DNA of 64,000 bases from Rhodococcus sp. ARC_M5 (GTDB lineage: Bacteria > Actinomycetota > Actinomycetes > Mycobacteriales > Mycobacteriaceae), in assembly GCF_022810405.1 (NCBI RefSeq), contig NZ_JALGQE010000010.1:1-64000 (forward strand), written 5' to 3'. The translations under genes and the position numbers were made by a program. Each line of letters begins with the position of its first letter. The first letter of the stretch is position 1. The notes under the pieces are model-generated. The model ran no database searches and was not told the DNA's origin. It saw only the letters and a program-made list of their open reading frames with translations. Below, piece after piece: positions 52,673 through 60,908 of this stretch.

Positions 52673-53143
52673 TCATCGAACCCGCCGAATTCCGTCGGCG
52701 AAGTGGTCGAGGGCAGCGAGGATGTCATCTGCCTGCCACACCCGGTTTCGGCGACCCTTCGACGTCTGATGCAGAACACCGGCCTCGTCCAGCTTGTCGA
52801 TCGCTCGCTGAGCCGCAATCTCGCTGACCCCGAATGTGCCTCGCACATAAGCGCTATCGACAACCGGTTGCGCTGCCAGTGCGTCGAGGAGTCGCCACAC
52901 CACCGAGTCGCTACGTGCCCTTGTGAGTTCGGCGTACTCGGCCCTGGCGGCTGCAAGGTCGTCGACCAACCGCCGCCCACCGGTGACGGCATGGAAGGTA
53001 GCCCCAGTGAGACTGCGGACGATCGCTTCCACATCGCCCCTCCGATAGGCGTCGAGGCTCTCGAAGTAGTCGGCCGTATCGGTCAGCAATCCAGCCGAGA
53101 ACGGAACCGTCACTCGCTCGGTCACCTCGGCCCTCCGAAGCAT
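52673..53143 (-). pseudogene. Fic-domain protein fragment, C-terminal part only (copy 1)
   Basis: An open frame of 156 codons that starts in the middle of a Fic protein. It has the helices after the active site (ERVTVPFSAGLLTDTADYF) and the C-terminal winged helix (VSEIAAQRAIDKLDEAGVL), but lacks the HPFxDGNGR motif, so it cannot AMPylate. It matches copy 2 (54530-55363) at the DNA level until position 53148, where similarity stops sharply. It is a truncated duplicate, possibly still translated as a regulator-like fragment. Confidence 0.8.
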
Positions 53144-53148
53144 TCCGT
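52703..53148 (-). repeat. diverged duplication, copy 1 of Fic 3' region
   Basis: About 446 bases are similar to 54530-54974 (roughly four of five bases by eye, with blocks such as CATCTGCCTGCCACACCCGG and CGTCGAGGAGTCGCCACACC identical). Both copies end at CATTCCGT, marking the break point of the duplication or deletion. Confidence 0.8.
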
Positions 53149-53311
53149 ATCTAGGACTCGGCCTCCATCCGCGACAGCTACTTCGCCGGGGAACCCATCC
53201 ATGAGCGAACGGAAAAGTGTCGCGGTCGGGTCATACGTTGCCAGGTGCCAAATACCGCCGACGTTGTCCGTTCACCCGAATGCGAAAGCGGTTTGATCCT
53301 GCGGTAGTCGA

Positions 53312-54058
53312 TCAGCAGTCGCCTTTAACTCCACCTGCTAAATCCACCCTTGCACTCTCCTGGAAACGGCAGGCCGATGACGCGATTTGCTCAACTACTT
53401 CCGGCCCGGGTAAAGGAATATCTGTAGCCTGCCTCATAACCAACTCGCGGACGCTAGTCAGGCTTACAAAGTAGTTTCCGAACACCATCTGGAAATCGGT
53501 AGCACTGTTACGGACGTCCTCTGATGCAACGAAAGAAATTAGGAGTTCCTCTTTCGCGAATTCCGCGAATTGATCTCGTAACAACTGCACCCCCGAGTCG
53601 TACTCGGCAATATCTGGTGACTCGCCACGCCCGAACAATTGAGCGACCTCTGCCGCTCTGAGCCGAACATCCTGCATGCTCGCAGCAAAATCGACATATG
53701 CGGCTGTACGCTGCTGCCGAAGATAGTCAGTCTGGTTCCGGGAAGCTTGCCCTTCGGCCTCCCGCTCGGCTGCATTGGTACTTGCGTAGTAGGTGCCGGC
53801 GATACCGGCTATCGCAACTAGTACCGTCAGCGCAGATGTGATTATTAAAGACTTGGTGGTGCTGCTGCGCGAGCTATTCCCCAGGGAAGTAGCTGTCGTA
53901 TCTGCCAAGTCTGCCGCGTATCGCGTGGCGTCCGCCGAAATTTCGGCGGCACGGACAGTCCCCCAGTAGGAACCGTCGCCGGAGCTTTCCCGCAGTTCAC
54001 GATCTCTCCGATTATTTGCATTCGCTAACTGACTACCGGGTCCGCGTCTTCTTGGCAT
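53312..54058 (-). CDS. hypothetical single-pass membrane protein in an AT-richer patch
   Basis: A 248-residue protein. After a charged cytoplasmic N-terminus of about 65 residues (many Arg and Asp) comes a membrane helix (about 70-92, SLIITSALTVLVAIAGIAG) and then a helical, polar domain with FAASMQDVRLRAAEVAQLFG. Codon use is less GC-biased than in neighbouring genes. ATG 54058 is used. It lies between two decayed Fic copies, which suggests it was acquired. Function unknown. Confidence 0.6.
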   Translation of the reverse strand: MPRRRGPGSQLANANNRRDRELRESSGDGSYWGTVRAAEISADATRYAADLADTTATSLGNSSRSSTTKSLIITSALTVLVAIAGIAGTYYASTNAAEREAEGQASRNQTDYLRQQRTAAYVDFAASMQDVRLRAAEVAQLFGRGESPDIAEYDSGVQLLRDQFAEFAKEELLISFVASEDVRNSATDFQMVFGNYFVSLTSVRELVMRQATDIPLPGPEVVEQIASSACRFQESARVDLAGGVKGDC

Positions 54059-54186
54059 GGCCGGAACTGTAACTCGGGGGTATACCAAATCCAACACGGT
54101 CCTTTAGCTCTGCCAGAATTCAACTGTTTGAATGAATCAGATATCCGCAGTTGCAGAATCTTAGAACAGAGTTATAAAGTCCGTCC

Positions 54187-54474
54187 ATGAAAATCCGACA
54201 CTTTGGACTTTGCGTGGGCGTCGCCATCGCAGCAGCGCTGGGATCAACCCCCGGACTCGCCCAGGCCGCACCAGACGCACCGTCCGCAATCAATGCGGCA
54301 CCCAGCATTCCCCGGGCTCATTTGGACTCCGCTCTGGACCAAGTACGGCTTGGACTGACAGAGGTTGCGTGTTGGTTCGATCCGACTGCATTCACAGGAA
54401 GCGATGCGTGCGGTAGCGGCCCCTACCGTTGCCGCCCGGCAGCACCCAAGCCGAATTGTCCGCTATATCAGTAG
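54187..54474 (+). CDS. small secreted Cys-containing peptide
   Basis: A 95-residue protein with a clear signal peptide (KIRHFGLCVGVAIAAALG, cleavage near AQA-AP) and a short mature part with Cys in VACWFDP, DACGSGPYRCRP and PNCPLYQ: four cysteines that could form two disulfides. TATAAAG lies just upstream as a possible -10. It is the only plus-strand gene in this worn block. Function unknown. Confidence 0.65.
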   Translation: MKIRHFGLCVGVAIAAALGSTPGLAQAAPDAPSAINAAPSIPRAHLDSALDQVRLGLTEVACWFDPTAFTGSDACGSGPYRCRPAAPKPNCPLYQ

Positions 54475-54529
54475 ACATACGCACGGATTTTCTCGTTTGT
54501 GCTCTACGTGGGCCTGATGTGTCAGCACG

Positions 54530-54974
54530 GTGGTCGAGCGCAACGAGGATCTCATCTGCCTGCCACACCCGGTTTCGGCGGGCCTTCACGTCCGATGCAC
54601 AACCTTGGCCTCGGCCAGTTTGTCCATCGCACACTGTGCCGCGATCTCGCTGAAACCCGAATGTGCCTCGCACATATAGGTTGTTGATAGCCGGTTGCGC
54701 CACCAGTGCGTCGAGGAGTCGCCACACCACCGAGTCGCTACGTGCCACAATCCGATCGGCGCACTCGGACCTTGCGCCAGCGAGGTCGTCGACCCACCGC
54801 CGGCCACCGGTGACGGCATGGAAAGTGGCCGCGGTCAGACTGCGCACGATCGCTTTCCATCACCCCTCCGATAGGCGTCGAGGCTCGCGAAATAGCCGGC
54901 CGTATCGGTCAGCAATCCAGCCGACAGCGGAACAGTCACTCCCTCGGTCACCTCTACTCCACGGAGCATTCCGT
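54530..54974 (-). repeat. diverged duplication, copy 2 of Fic 3' region
   Basis: The partner of 52703-53148; about 445 bases, with single-base indels that account for the frameshifts described for the pseudogene. Confidence 0.8.
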
Positions 54975-55363
54975 GGATGATCGCTGGGCCGCTGCAGCCG
55001 TTTCCGTCCGTGAACGGGTGCATTGTCTCGAATTGCGCATGTGTGACGGCAACGTAAAGGATGACCGGCAGGTCCGAGCGGGCCGCGAATTGATCGTCCA
55101 GCGCGGCCGGACACCGATCGTGACGCGACGGTACGAATGTCGCGCGGTGCGGGCCGATCTCGGATCCCCCGATCCGTACCTCTTCGGTTCGCCACCGGCC
55201 TGGTCGAGGGTCGCCGCTGGGCTCCATCAGCGCATGGTGCATTGCCAGGACACTCGATGCATCGATCGACGTAGCCTCCCCGAGGGCAGCTTCCATGGCG
55301 CGCACGTCTGCCAAAACGGCCGACGCGTTCCGTGTTGTGGGCGAAACTAATTCGGCTAGCCAA
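54530..55363 (-). pseudogene. Fic-domain protein pseudogene with frameshifts (copy 2)
   Basis: Starting in the frame KAWLAELVSPTTRN near 55363, the sequence encodes a Fic protein with ASSVLAMHHALM and an active site reading HPFTDGNGCSGPA instead of HPFxDGNGRxGR; the catalytic-loop Arg residues are Cys and Pro. Compared with copy 1, one base is missing around 54855 (frame lost after YRRGDG), and the C-terminal winged helix is broken by two compensating shifts (IAAQCAMDKLAEA lies in another frame). The N-terminus is also missing. It is clearly dead. Confidence 0.85.
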
Positions 55364-55366
55364 GCC

Positions 55367-55789
55367 TTATTGCTCCAAGGTTTGGTATGTCGGGCTCACG
55401 CTCACGTCAAGGCCGTCCGGGATCCCCGAGCTTCTGTGCCGCCTTGCGTCATCCGCCGTCCATGCCGCAAGGCCCTCGATAGCAGTAGCCAGAGCAGCGA
55501 CGACGTAGACGACACTGCCCGTGACCGTCTTTCGAAGGCTCTCGAGCTCTGCGATATCGGCTTGTCCTCGACTTGCCGGCTCCCGATCCACGACCTTGCG
55601 CACTCTGTCCAGCCTGGTTGCAGTCGGGGGATCATGCGCAGTGGATGTAGCGGCGAGACGCCAGGAGGTAAGTGCCTCTCGAACGAAGTGGCCGTGCGCT
55701 CCCCGCCACGCCGGCTTGCCGAGATCGACCAGTGCGTCGTCGATCGCACGCTGATCCTTCGACCGACGATCGAACGGGTTCCATCCCAT
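55367..55789 (-). CDS. hypothetical protein
   Basis: A protein of about 140 residues starting MGWNPFDRRSKDQRAIDDAL, mostly polar, with one moderately hydrophobic stretch (TVTGSVVYVVAALATAIEGLA). It is 17 bases downstream of the DUF1648 gene and probably in its operon. A longer frame to 55948 runs into that gene and is ignored. No family recognised. Confidence 0.6.
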   Translation of the reverse strand: MGWNPFDRRSKDQRAIDDALVDLGKPAWRGAHGHFVREALTSWRLAATSTAHDPPTATRLDRVRKVVDREPASRGQADIAELESLRKTVTGSVVYVVAALATAIEGLAAWTADDARRHRSSGIPDGLDVSVSPTYQTLEQ

Positions 55790-55806
55790 GTCCACTCCCC
55801 ACGCAG

Positions 55807-56310
55807 TCAGTCCTTCGGAATACGGTAACGACTGCCCATGAACACGAAGGCCGCGTATCCCAGAATCGCCACCACATAGAGCACCGTCGGCACCACGAAG
55901 ACCCAGACGCTCACCGACGCATCGGTGGTCGTACCCGCAACGACGCATATCCAGGCGAACAGCAGTGCAGTCGCGACACCGATCCAGTCGAGGTCCTCGG
56001 ACATCTTGCGATTCAGTTCGGGCCGATTATCGGCGGAGGTCCAGTACTCGTGCAGTCGTCGACTGGGCAGATTCACCATCTGGGCCGGGACCTTGGGAAG
56101 CCACCAGCCGACGCTCGCGAACAGCCCGATCATGACGAATCCGGTGCCGCCCATCGTGAGGAGAAAGGAAAGCTTCGAGTCCATCCGATCCACCTGACCG
56201 GATCCGTCGAAGTGAGCGGGTATCTCGTCGCCCGCGGTGACGGCGACCCAGGCGAGAACACCGATGAAGACGAGACTGGACAGCAGCAGGGCAGCGCGTG
56301 AGAACTTCAT
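55807..56310 (-). CDS. DUF1648 membrane protein
   Basis: A 167-residue protein with about four hydrophobic segments. IPAHFDGSGQVDRMDSK is the DUF1648 signature (cf. SdpI-like proteins: IPxHxxxxGxxD). It then has a loop with RRLHEYWTSADNRPELNRKM. ATG 56310 is preferred; the frame opens at 56547 inside the methyltransferase gene. SdpI-type immunity or sensing roles are possible but unproven. Confidence 0.75.
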   Translation of the reverse strand: MKFSRAALLLSSLVFIGVLAWVAVTAGDEIPAHFDGSGQVDRMDSKLSFLLTMGGTGFVMIGLFASVGWWLPKVPAQMVNLPSRRLHEYWTSADNRPELNRKMSEDLDWIGVATALLFAWICVVAGTTTDASVSVWVFVVPTVLYVVAILGYAAFVFMGSRYRIPKD

Positions 56311-56400
56311 CGACAACCACTTTAGTGCCTGTGAGTCGCTCCGCAGGCTATGCTCCTGTGCCACAGACGGCACCTGTCCGCACCACTGCCGGAGGCATCG

Positions 56401-57903
56401 ATGCCCAACAACGAGTTCGGGGACTTCCAGACCCCGATCGAGTTGGCGCGCGCGTTGGTGAACACACTGCCTCGACAACGGTGGACTCGCATCCTCGAAC
56501 CCACCTGCGGTGTCGGGAACTTCCTGTCGGTGATGGCGCAGAGTCATCCCGAAGCAGAGCGCGTCGGGATCGAGGTACAGCCCGAGTATGCCTCTTCCGC
56601 ATCACAATTCGGCAGGATAGTCACTGCGTCGATCTTCGACTTCGACCTGGCGGGTGATGTCGACTGGACATCGGAGCCAGGCCCGACTCTCGTCATCGGA
56701 AACCCACCGTGGGTGACCAACTCACAACTGTCGGCGCTCGATTCCATCAATCGCCCTTCCCGCGCGAACACCAAGAACGCTCGCGGGATCGACGCGATCA
56801 CTGGAAGCTCGAATTTCGATATCGCAGAATTCATTTGGATCAAACTCGTCACCGAGTTCAGCGATAGACCGGTGACCGTAGCGATGATCTGCAAAACCCA
56901 GGTAGCTCGAAACGTTCTGTTGCACTGTGCTCGACACAGCCTTCCTGTTACCAGCTCGAGTCTGCGAATGATCGATGCGAAGAAGTGGTTCGACGCAGGA
57001 GTCGATGCCTGCTGGTTCACGGTCGAACTCGGGCCGGGCAGGACCGACTACACCGCGCATACATATCCGCGCGTCGACGCGTCACAACCGGACAACAGAA
57101 TCGGGGTTGTCGACGGCCAACTGGTCGCGAACGTCGAGGCCTACCGACGCAGCAAGCAATTCGACGGTGCCAGCCCTCGCACCTGGCGGCAGGGCATCAA
57201 GCACGACGCCACCGCGGTGATGGAGTTGATCGAAAACGGCGGTCCACAAACCAAACTGGGAAGCAGCGTAAGCATCGAACCCGACTACCTGTTTCCATTG
57301 TTCAAGTGCACCGATGTCTACCGGGACAAGCTGAACTCGGTGTCCAGGTGGATGATCGTTCCGCAATCGCACACCGGTGACGACACCGCGCAGCTGGCGG
57401 ACAGCGCGCCGAAGCTGTGGAAGTACCTGACCGACAACGCCGCCGTGCTCGACGGACGGAAGTCGTCGATCTACCGACGTCGCGCGCGGTTCTGCATATT
57501 CGGTGTCGGGCCGTACACGTTTGCGCCGTACAAGATTGCGATCTCCGGGTTCCACAAGATTCCACAATTCAGGATGGTCGGCCCCTACGACGGCACACCG
57601 GCAGTGTTCGACGACGCCACCTACCTGCTCCCTTTCGAGGATCCCGCATCGTGCGCAGTCGCCCACGCGCTACTGACCGGACCTGAAACCACCGATCTCA
57701 TTGCTGCTCTGGCATTCTGGGACAGCAAGCGGCCGGTAACGAAGAAGCTTCTCCAACGCATCGACCTTTCGGCCATCGCCCGAGCAACGGATCCCGCCGC
57801 TCTTCGGGAGCGTTCCGCCACCTCCGCGGCCGCGCACGGTCTAGTGTTCGAGGCAGACTCGCTCACTCGCGCGGTCGATCTTGCGAGGGGACGCACACTG
57901 TGA
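56401..57903 (+). CDS. orphan class I SAM-dependent DNA methyltransferase (adenine-type)
   Basis: A 500-residue protein. FGDFQTP near the start (6-12) and LEPTCGVGNFL (32-42) form the SAM site, and GNPPW (100-104) is the NPPY/W catalytic motif of N6-adenine (or N4-cytosine) methyltransferases. The C-terminal half (about 250-450) has a target-recognition look (DYLFPLFKCTDVYRDKL, then YRRRARFCIFGVGPYTFAPYKIA). Its stop overlaps the start of a small membrane-protein gene. No restriction endonuclease gene is nearby. It could be an orphan epigenetic enzyme, a solitary remnant or part of a defence system. Confidence 0.82.
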   Translation: MPNNEFGDFQTPIELARALVNTLPRQRWTRILEPTCGVGNFLSVMAQSHPEAERVGIEVQPEYASSASQFGRIVTASIFDFDLAGDVDWTSEPGPTLVIGNPPWVTNSQLSALDSINRPSRANTKNARGIDAITGSSNFDIAEFIWIKLVTEFSDRPVTVAMICKTQVARNVLLHCARHSLPVTSSSLRMIDAKKWFDAGVDACWFTVELGPGRTDYTAHTYPRVDASQPDNRIGVVDGQLVANVEAYRRSKQFDGASPRTWRQGIKHDATAVMELIENGGPQTKLGSSVSIEPDYLFPLFKCTDVYRDKLNSVSRWMIVPQSHTGDDTAQLADSAPKLWKYLTDNAAVLDGRKSSIYRRRARFCIFGVGPYTFAPYKIAISGFHKIPQFRMVGPYDGTPAVFDDATYLLPFEDPASCAVAHALLTGPETTDLIAALAFWDSKRPVTKKLLQRIDLSAIARATDPAALRERSATSAAAHGLVFEADSLTRAVDLARGRTL

Positions 57904-58313
57904 CAGCCGATCCCCCTCAGCGACAACCCGTTCCGGAGCTGGGGCTACTACTCATCGGCGGAGTCATGTTCCTCGTGGCTACCGTCGTGAGGTGGGATTG
58001 GCTGCTCATATCGTCCATTTTCCTCAGCGTGTTCGCCGGATTTGCAGCGTTGATCTCGCCACGATTGTTCCGTCTGAGTCGTCGAACCATCGCACTGCTC
58101 ACCGTCTTCGGGCTCGTCCTTACGGGTATCGGTGCCGCGTACATGGTGAAGGACGCGTCGCAACCCGTCATCTTTTCTCCCGGGCTCCTCCTCTATCCAG
58201 GCGGAAGCCTCACGCTGTCCGGAATCATCAACCTGCTGTCGGGCCACTCGCAGAAGTCGCGCCGCCATGTATTGCGAGGCCGTCGATTGCGAGACGCCGA
58301 CTCTCGCAACTGA
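57900..58313 (+). CDS. small membrane protein coupled to the methyltransferase
   Basis: A 137-residue protein with about four hydrophobic segments (LGLLLIGGVMFLVATVV, LLISSIFLSVFAGFAALI, IALLTVFGLVLTGIGAAYM, and one around FSPGLLLYPGG). GTG 57900 overlaps the methyltransferase TGA (GTGA), implying coupling. The basic tail (QKSRRHVLRGRRLRDADSRN) runs into the SDR remnant and may be an artefact of the deletion there. Confidence 0.65.
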   Translation: MTADPPQRQPVPELGLLLIGGVMFLVATVVRWDWLLISSIFLSVFAGFAALISPRLFRLSRRTIALLTVFGLVLTGIGAAYMVKDASQPVIFSPGLLLYPGGSLTLSGIINLLSGHSQKSRRHVLRGRRLRDADSRN

Positions 58314-58468
58314 CGGACGTGACCCACATCTTCTACGCCGCGTATCAGGAACGCCCAACGAGGGCCGAACTTGTGCTTCCCAATCTGGAGATGCTCGTCA
58401 ACGTGGTCTCCGTGATCGAGGACAGTTCTCTCGATCTGCAACACGCCGGCCTGATGCGCATTGCATAA
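58298..58468 (+). pseudogene. remnant of an SDR (PRISE-type, progesterone reductase-like) gene
   Basis: In one frame 58316-58468 encodes DVTHIFYAAYQERPTRAEL followed by PNLEMLVNVVSVIEDSS and LQHAGLM, then a stop. VTHxFYAAYQERPTxxE and the following NxxML...V segment are the core of PRISE-type SDR proteins, which are normally over 300 residues. Both the dinucleotide-binding N-terminus and the catalytic C-terminus are missing, so this is a short fossil of about 50 codons left by deletion. Confidence 0.65.
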
Positions 58469-58548
58469 GGGAGCCACCCTGTGAACCACCCGAATGGACC
58501 GGATAGTTTGAATCGGCACGAACGCCGATCGAGACCTACGGGAGAACA

Positions 58549-59340
58549 ATGCATCCGTTCGACACAGCAGTCGCCCTCGAGACCATCGGCGACGGGACCT
58601 ACCGCGGCAGTACGTCAGCGCCGTACAACAACATGGTCGGCCCGTTCGGTGGCCTCACTGCTGCAACGTTCGTTCGAGCCATCGAACTGCACCCGGAATG
58701 CCTCGGATCACCGGTCTCGCTCACGGTCAACTTCGCCGGTCCCGTCTCCGAAGGCGAATTCGAGATCTCCGCACGTCCGGTGCGAACCAACCGAAGCAAC
58801 CAGCATTGGTATCTCGAACTGACGCAGAACGGTGCGGTGGCCACCACGGCTACAGCGGTGTTCGGGGCACGACGTGACACCTGGGACAACATCGAGGCGA
58901 CGGTCCCTGACGTTCCCTCACCCGCCGACACGAAACAAGGCGGTCTTCCCGACGCCATCGCGTGGGCTCAGAACTACGAGATGCGTTTTGTTGCAGGTGC
59001 ACTGAGCGAACAGGAGTCCGCAGACTCGACCGAAACTCTCTGGATCCGCGATACACCGCCGCGGCCGATGGACTTCGCAGCCTTGACCTCGCTGAGCGAT
59101 GTGTTCTATCCACGAATCTTTCAGCGGCTGGGCAAGTACGTTCCAGCGGGCACCATCTCGTTGACAACCCACTACTTCGCGACGCCCGAGGATCTCGAGC
59201 AGCACGCCGACGGGTACGTCCTCGGCACCGCACGAGCGCGCCGGTTCCATCAGGGCTATTTCGATCAGACAGCCGAACTGTGGACCGAGGGCGGGAGTCT
59301 GCTGGCCACCAGCCACCAGGTGGTCTATTACAAGGTCTGA
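58549..59340 (+). CDS. acyl-CoA thioesterase (TesB-like, double hotdog)
   Basis: A 263-residue protein with two hotdog domains. PYNNMVGPFGGLTAATFVRAI carries the N-terminal helix motif, VSLTVNFAGPVSEGEFEI follows, and the second half contains LGTARARRFHQGYFDQTAELWTEGGSLLATSHQ, the typical closing strands. It should hydrolyse acyl-CoA. GGGAGAAC precedes the ATG. It overlaps the convergent dehydrogenase stop by 13 bases. Confidence 0.85.
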   Translation: MHPFDTAVALETIGDGTYRGSTSAPYNNMVGPFGGLTAATFVRAIELHPECLGSPVSLTVNFAGPVSEGEFEISARPVRTNRSNQHWYLELTQNGAVATTATAVFGARRDTWDNIEATVPDVPSPADTKQGGLPDAIAWAQNYEMRFVAGALSEQESADSTETLWIRDTPPRPMDFAALTSLSDVFYPRIFQRLGKYVPAGTISLTTHYFATPEDLEQHADGYVLGTARARRFHQGYFDQTAELWTEGGSLLATSHQVVYYKV

Positions 59341-60806
59341 ACCGCCGAGGACTGCTCCAGCACCCGGCGCACAGCGCCACGCGCACCGCCGTCCTGCAAC
59401 GAACGCTTGGCTCGCTGATACGCACCTCGTAGTCTCGGGCTGGACACAAGATCCCCGAACACCGCTCGGTTGGTCAAAAACGCTCCCGGGTTGTCGTGGT
59501 CTTCCCACGACAACCGTTGCAAACGTTCGGCATCGGCGTCGATCATCGGAACGTCCCCACGCTCGTACACCGCACACCACCCGGCGAGGACCAGGGCGGC
59601 GTGATCGACGGATCGATCCTCGGCAAGCCGGTCGCGGATCACCGGCAGAACGAATTTCGGGATTCGCGCGGAGCCGTCGACGATCTGCCGTTGGAGCGTG
59701 TCACGAACCGCAAGGCTGGAAAATCGTTGCAGCAGTTGCCCGATGTAGGCATCGAGGTCGATGCCCGGTACCGGCGCGAGTGTCGGGGCGGCCTCGGCAC
59801 GCATGTACGACGCGACGAATTGGCGCAGGTCAGGACTGGCCATGACGTCGTGCACGTGGGTGTAGCCGGCCAGGATACCGAGGTAGCTCATGGCCTGATG
59901 AGAACCGTTGAGCAGACGCAGTTTCATGTGTTCGTACGGGGCGACGTCGGCCACGAGTTGCACGCCGACGTCGGCGAAGGGTGGTCGACCGAACGAGAAG
60001 GAATCTTCGAGTACCCACTGCGAGAACGATTCCGACTGGACCGGCCACCGGTCGTCGATGCCGAAGTCACGTCGCAGGTCGTCGACGACGGTGGCCGTCG
60101 TGACCGGGGTGATGCGGTCGACCATCGAATTGGGGAATGCGGCCGTGGCATCGATCCAGTCGGCCAGGTCGCTGTCGTGGTGGCGAGCGAAAGACGTCAG
60201 CGCGGTGCGAGTGACCGTTCCGTTGTGGACGATGTTGTCGCAGGACATCACCGTGAACGGCGGAATTCCGTGGAATCGGCGGGTGGCGAGGGCAACGGTG
60301 AGAAACCCGAAGACACTCGACGGCGTGGAGAGGTCCTCGAGGTCGGCGAGCACCGCGGGATCGGTCGGCTCGAACACTCCGGTCACATCGTTCACGCCGT
60401 AGCCGGCCTCGGTGATGGTGAGCGAGACGATCATCGTGGCGGGTGAGCTGAGCAGGTCGAGCACTCCCTGCGGATCGTCGGGTGCAAAGACGAAGTCCGC
60501 GACCGAACCGACAACTCGCGCGTCGCGTCGGCCATCGGGGTCCACGGTCACGACGGTGTAGAGATGATCCTGAGCATCGAGGATCTCCCCGATTCGCCTG
60601 TCTCCCGGCAGGACTCCCACTCCACACAGCGCCCAGTCGAGATGACCGGCGGCGAGAAGGCGATCGAAGTAGACGGCCTGATGCGCACGGTGAAACGCAC
60701 CGACCCCGAAATGGACCACGCCGCAGTGCAGTTCGTCCGCGTCGTACTCGGGCTTCGCGACGCCCGCAGGCAGATCCTTCGATGTGCTGCGACGAAGCTC
60801 GATCAT
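59328..60806 (-). CDS. mannitol 2-dehydrogenase-type polyol dehydrogenase
   Basis: A 492-residue long-chain dehydrogenase. FGVGAFHRAHQA (33-44) is the NAD-binding start of the mannitol dehydrogenase family, and KLRLLNGSHQAMSYLG carries the active-site Lys, Asn and His. It should oxidise mannitol to fructose or a related polyol such as arabitol or sorbitol, using NAD+. It is the last gene of an operon whose upstream genes are a sugar-type ABC importer, so it acts on the imported polyol. Confidence 0.9.
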   Translation of the reverse strand: MIELRRSTSKDLPAGVAKPEYDADELHCGVVHFGVGAFHRAHQAVYFDRLLAAGHLDWALCGVGVLPGDRRIGEILDAQDHLYTVVTVDPDGRRDARVVGSVADFVFAPDDPQGVLDLLSSPATMIVSLTITEAGYGVNDVTGVFEPTDPAVLADLEDLSTPSSVFGFLTVALATRRFHGIPPFTVMSCDNIVHNGTVTRTALTSFARHHDSDLADWIDATAAFPNSMVDRITPVTTATVVDDLRRDFGIDDRWPVQSESFSQWVLEDSFSFGRPPFADVGVQLVADVAPYEHMKLRLLNGSHQAMSYLGILAGYTHVHDVMASPDLRQFVASYMRAEAAPTLAPVPGIDLDAYIGQLLQRFSSLAVRDTLQRQIVDGSARIPKFVLPVIRDRLAEDRSVDHAALVLAGWCAVYERGDVPMIDADAERLQRLSWEDHDNPGAFLTNRAVFGDLVSSPRLRGAYQRAKRSLQDGGARGAVRRVLEQSSAVQTL

Positions 60807-60838
60807 GACAGGTCCTCGGGGTCGGACGAACGTGGTGC

Positions 60839-60883
60839 GCGGTGGCGCTCCCGGGCAGGTTCTGCCACCAGGAGCACCACCGC
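60839..60883 (-). terminator. intercistronic hairpin between binding protein and dehydrogenase genes
   Basis: GCGGTGG-C-GCTCC (60839-60851) pairs with GGAGC-A-CCACCGC (60871-60883): 12 pairs with one mismatch. The loop can pair further (GGCAG/CTGCC). It lies after the binding-protein gene and before the dehydrogenase. Such hairpins often stabilise or partly terminate the upstream message, favouring the binding protein. Confidence 0.6.
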
Positions 60884-60908
60884 AGCTGAAGGGGTTACAC
60901 GTCAGGGA

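Noticed and set aside
53149-53311. Short minus-strand frame (TLFRSLMDGFPGEVAVADGG) between Fic copy 1 and the membrane-protein gene
   Set aside because: Too short, with no start signal and no recognised family; possibly another gene remnant, but this could not be supported.
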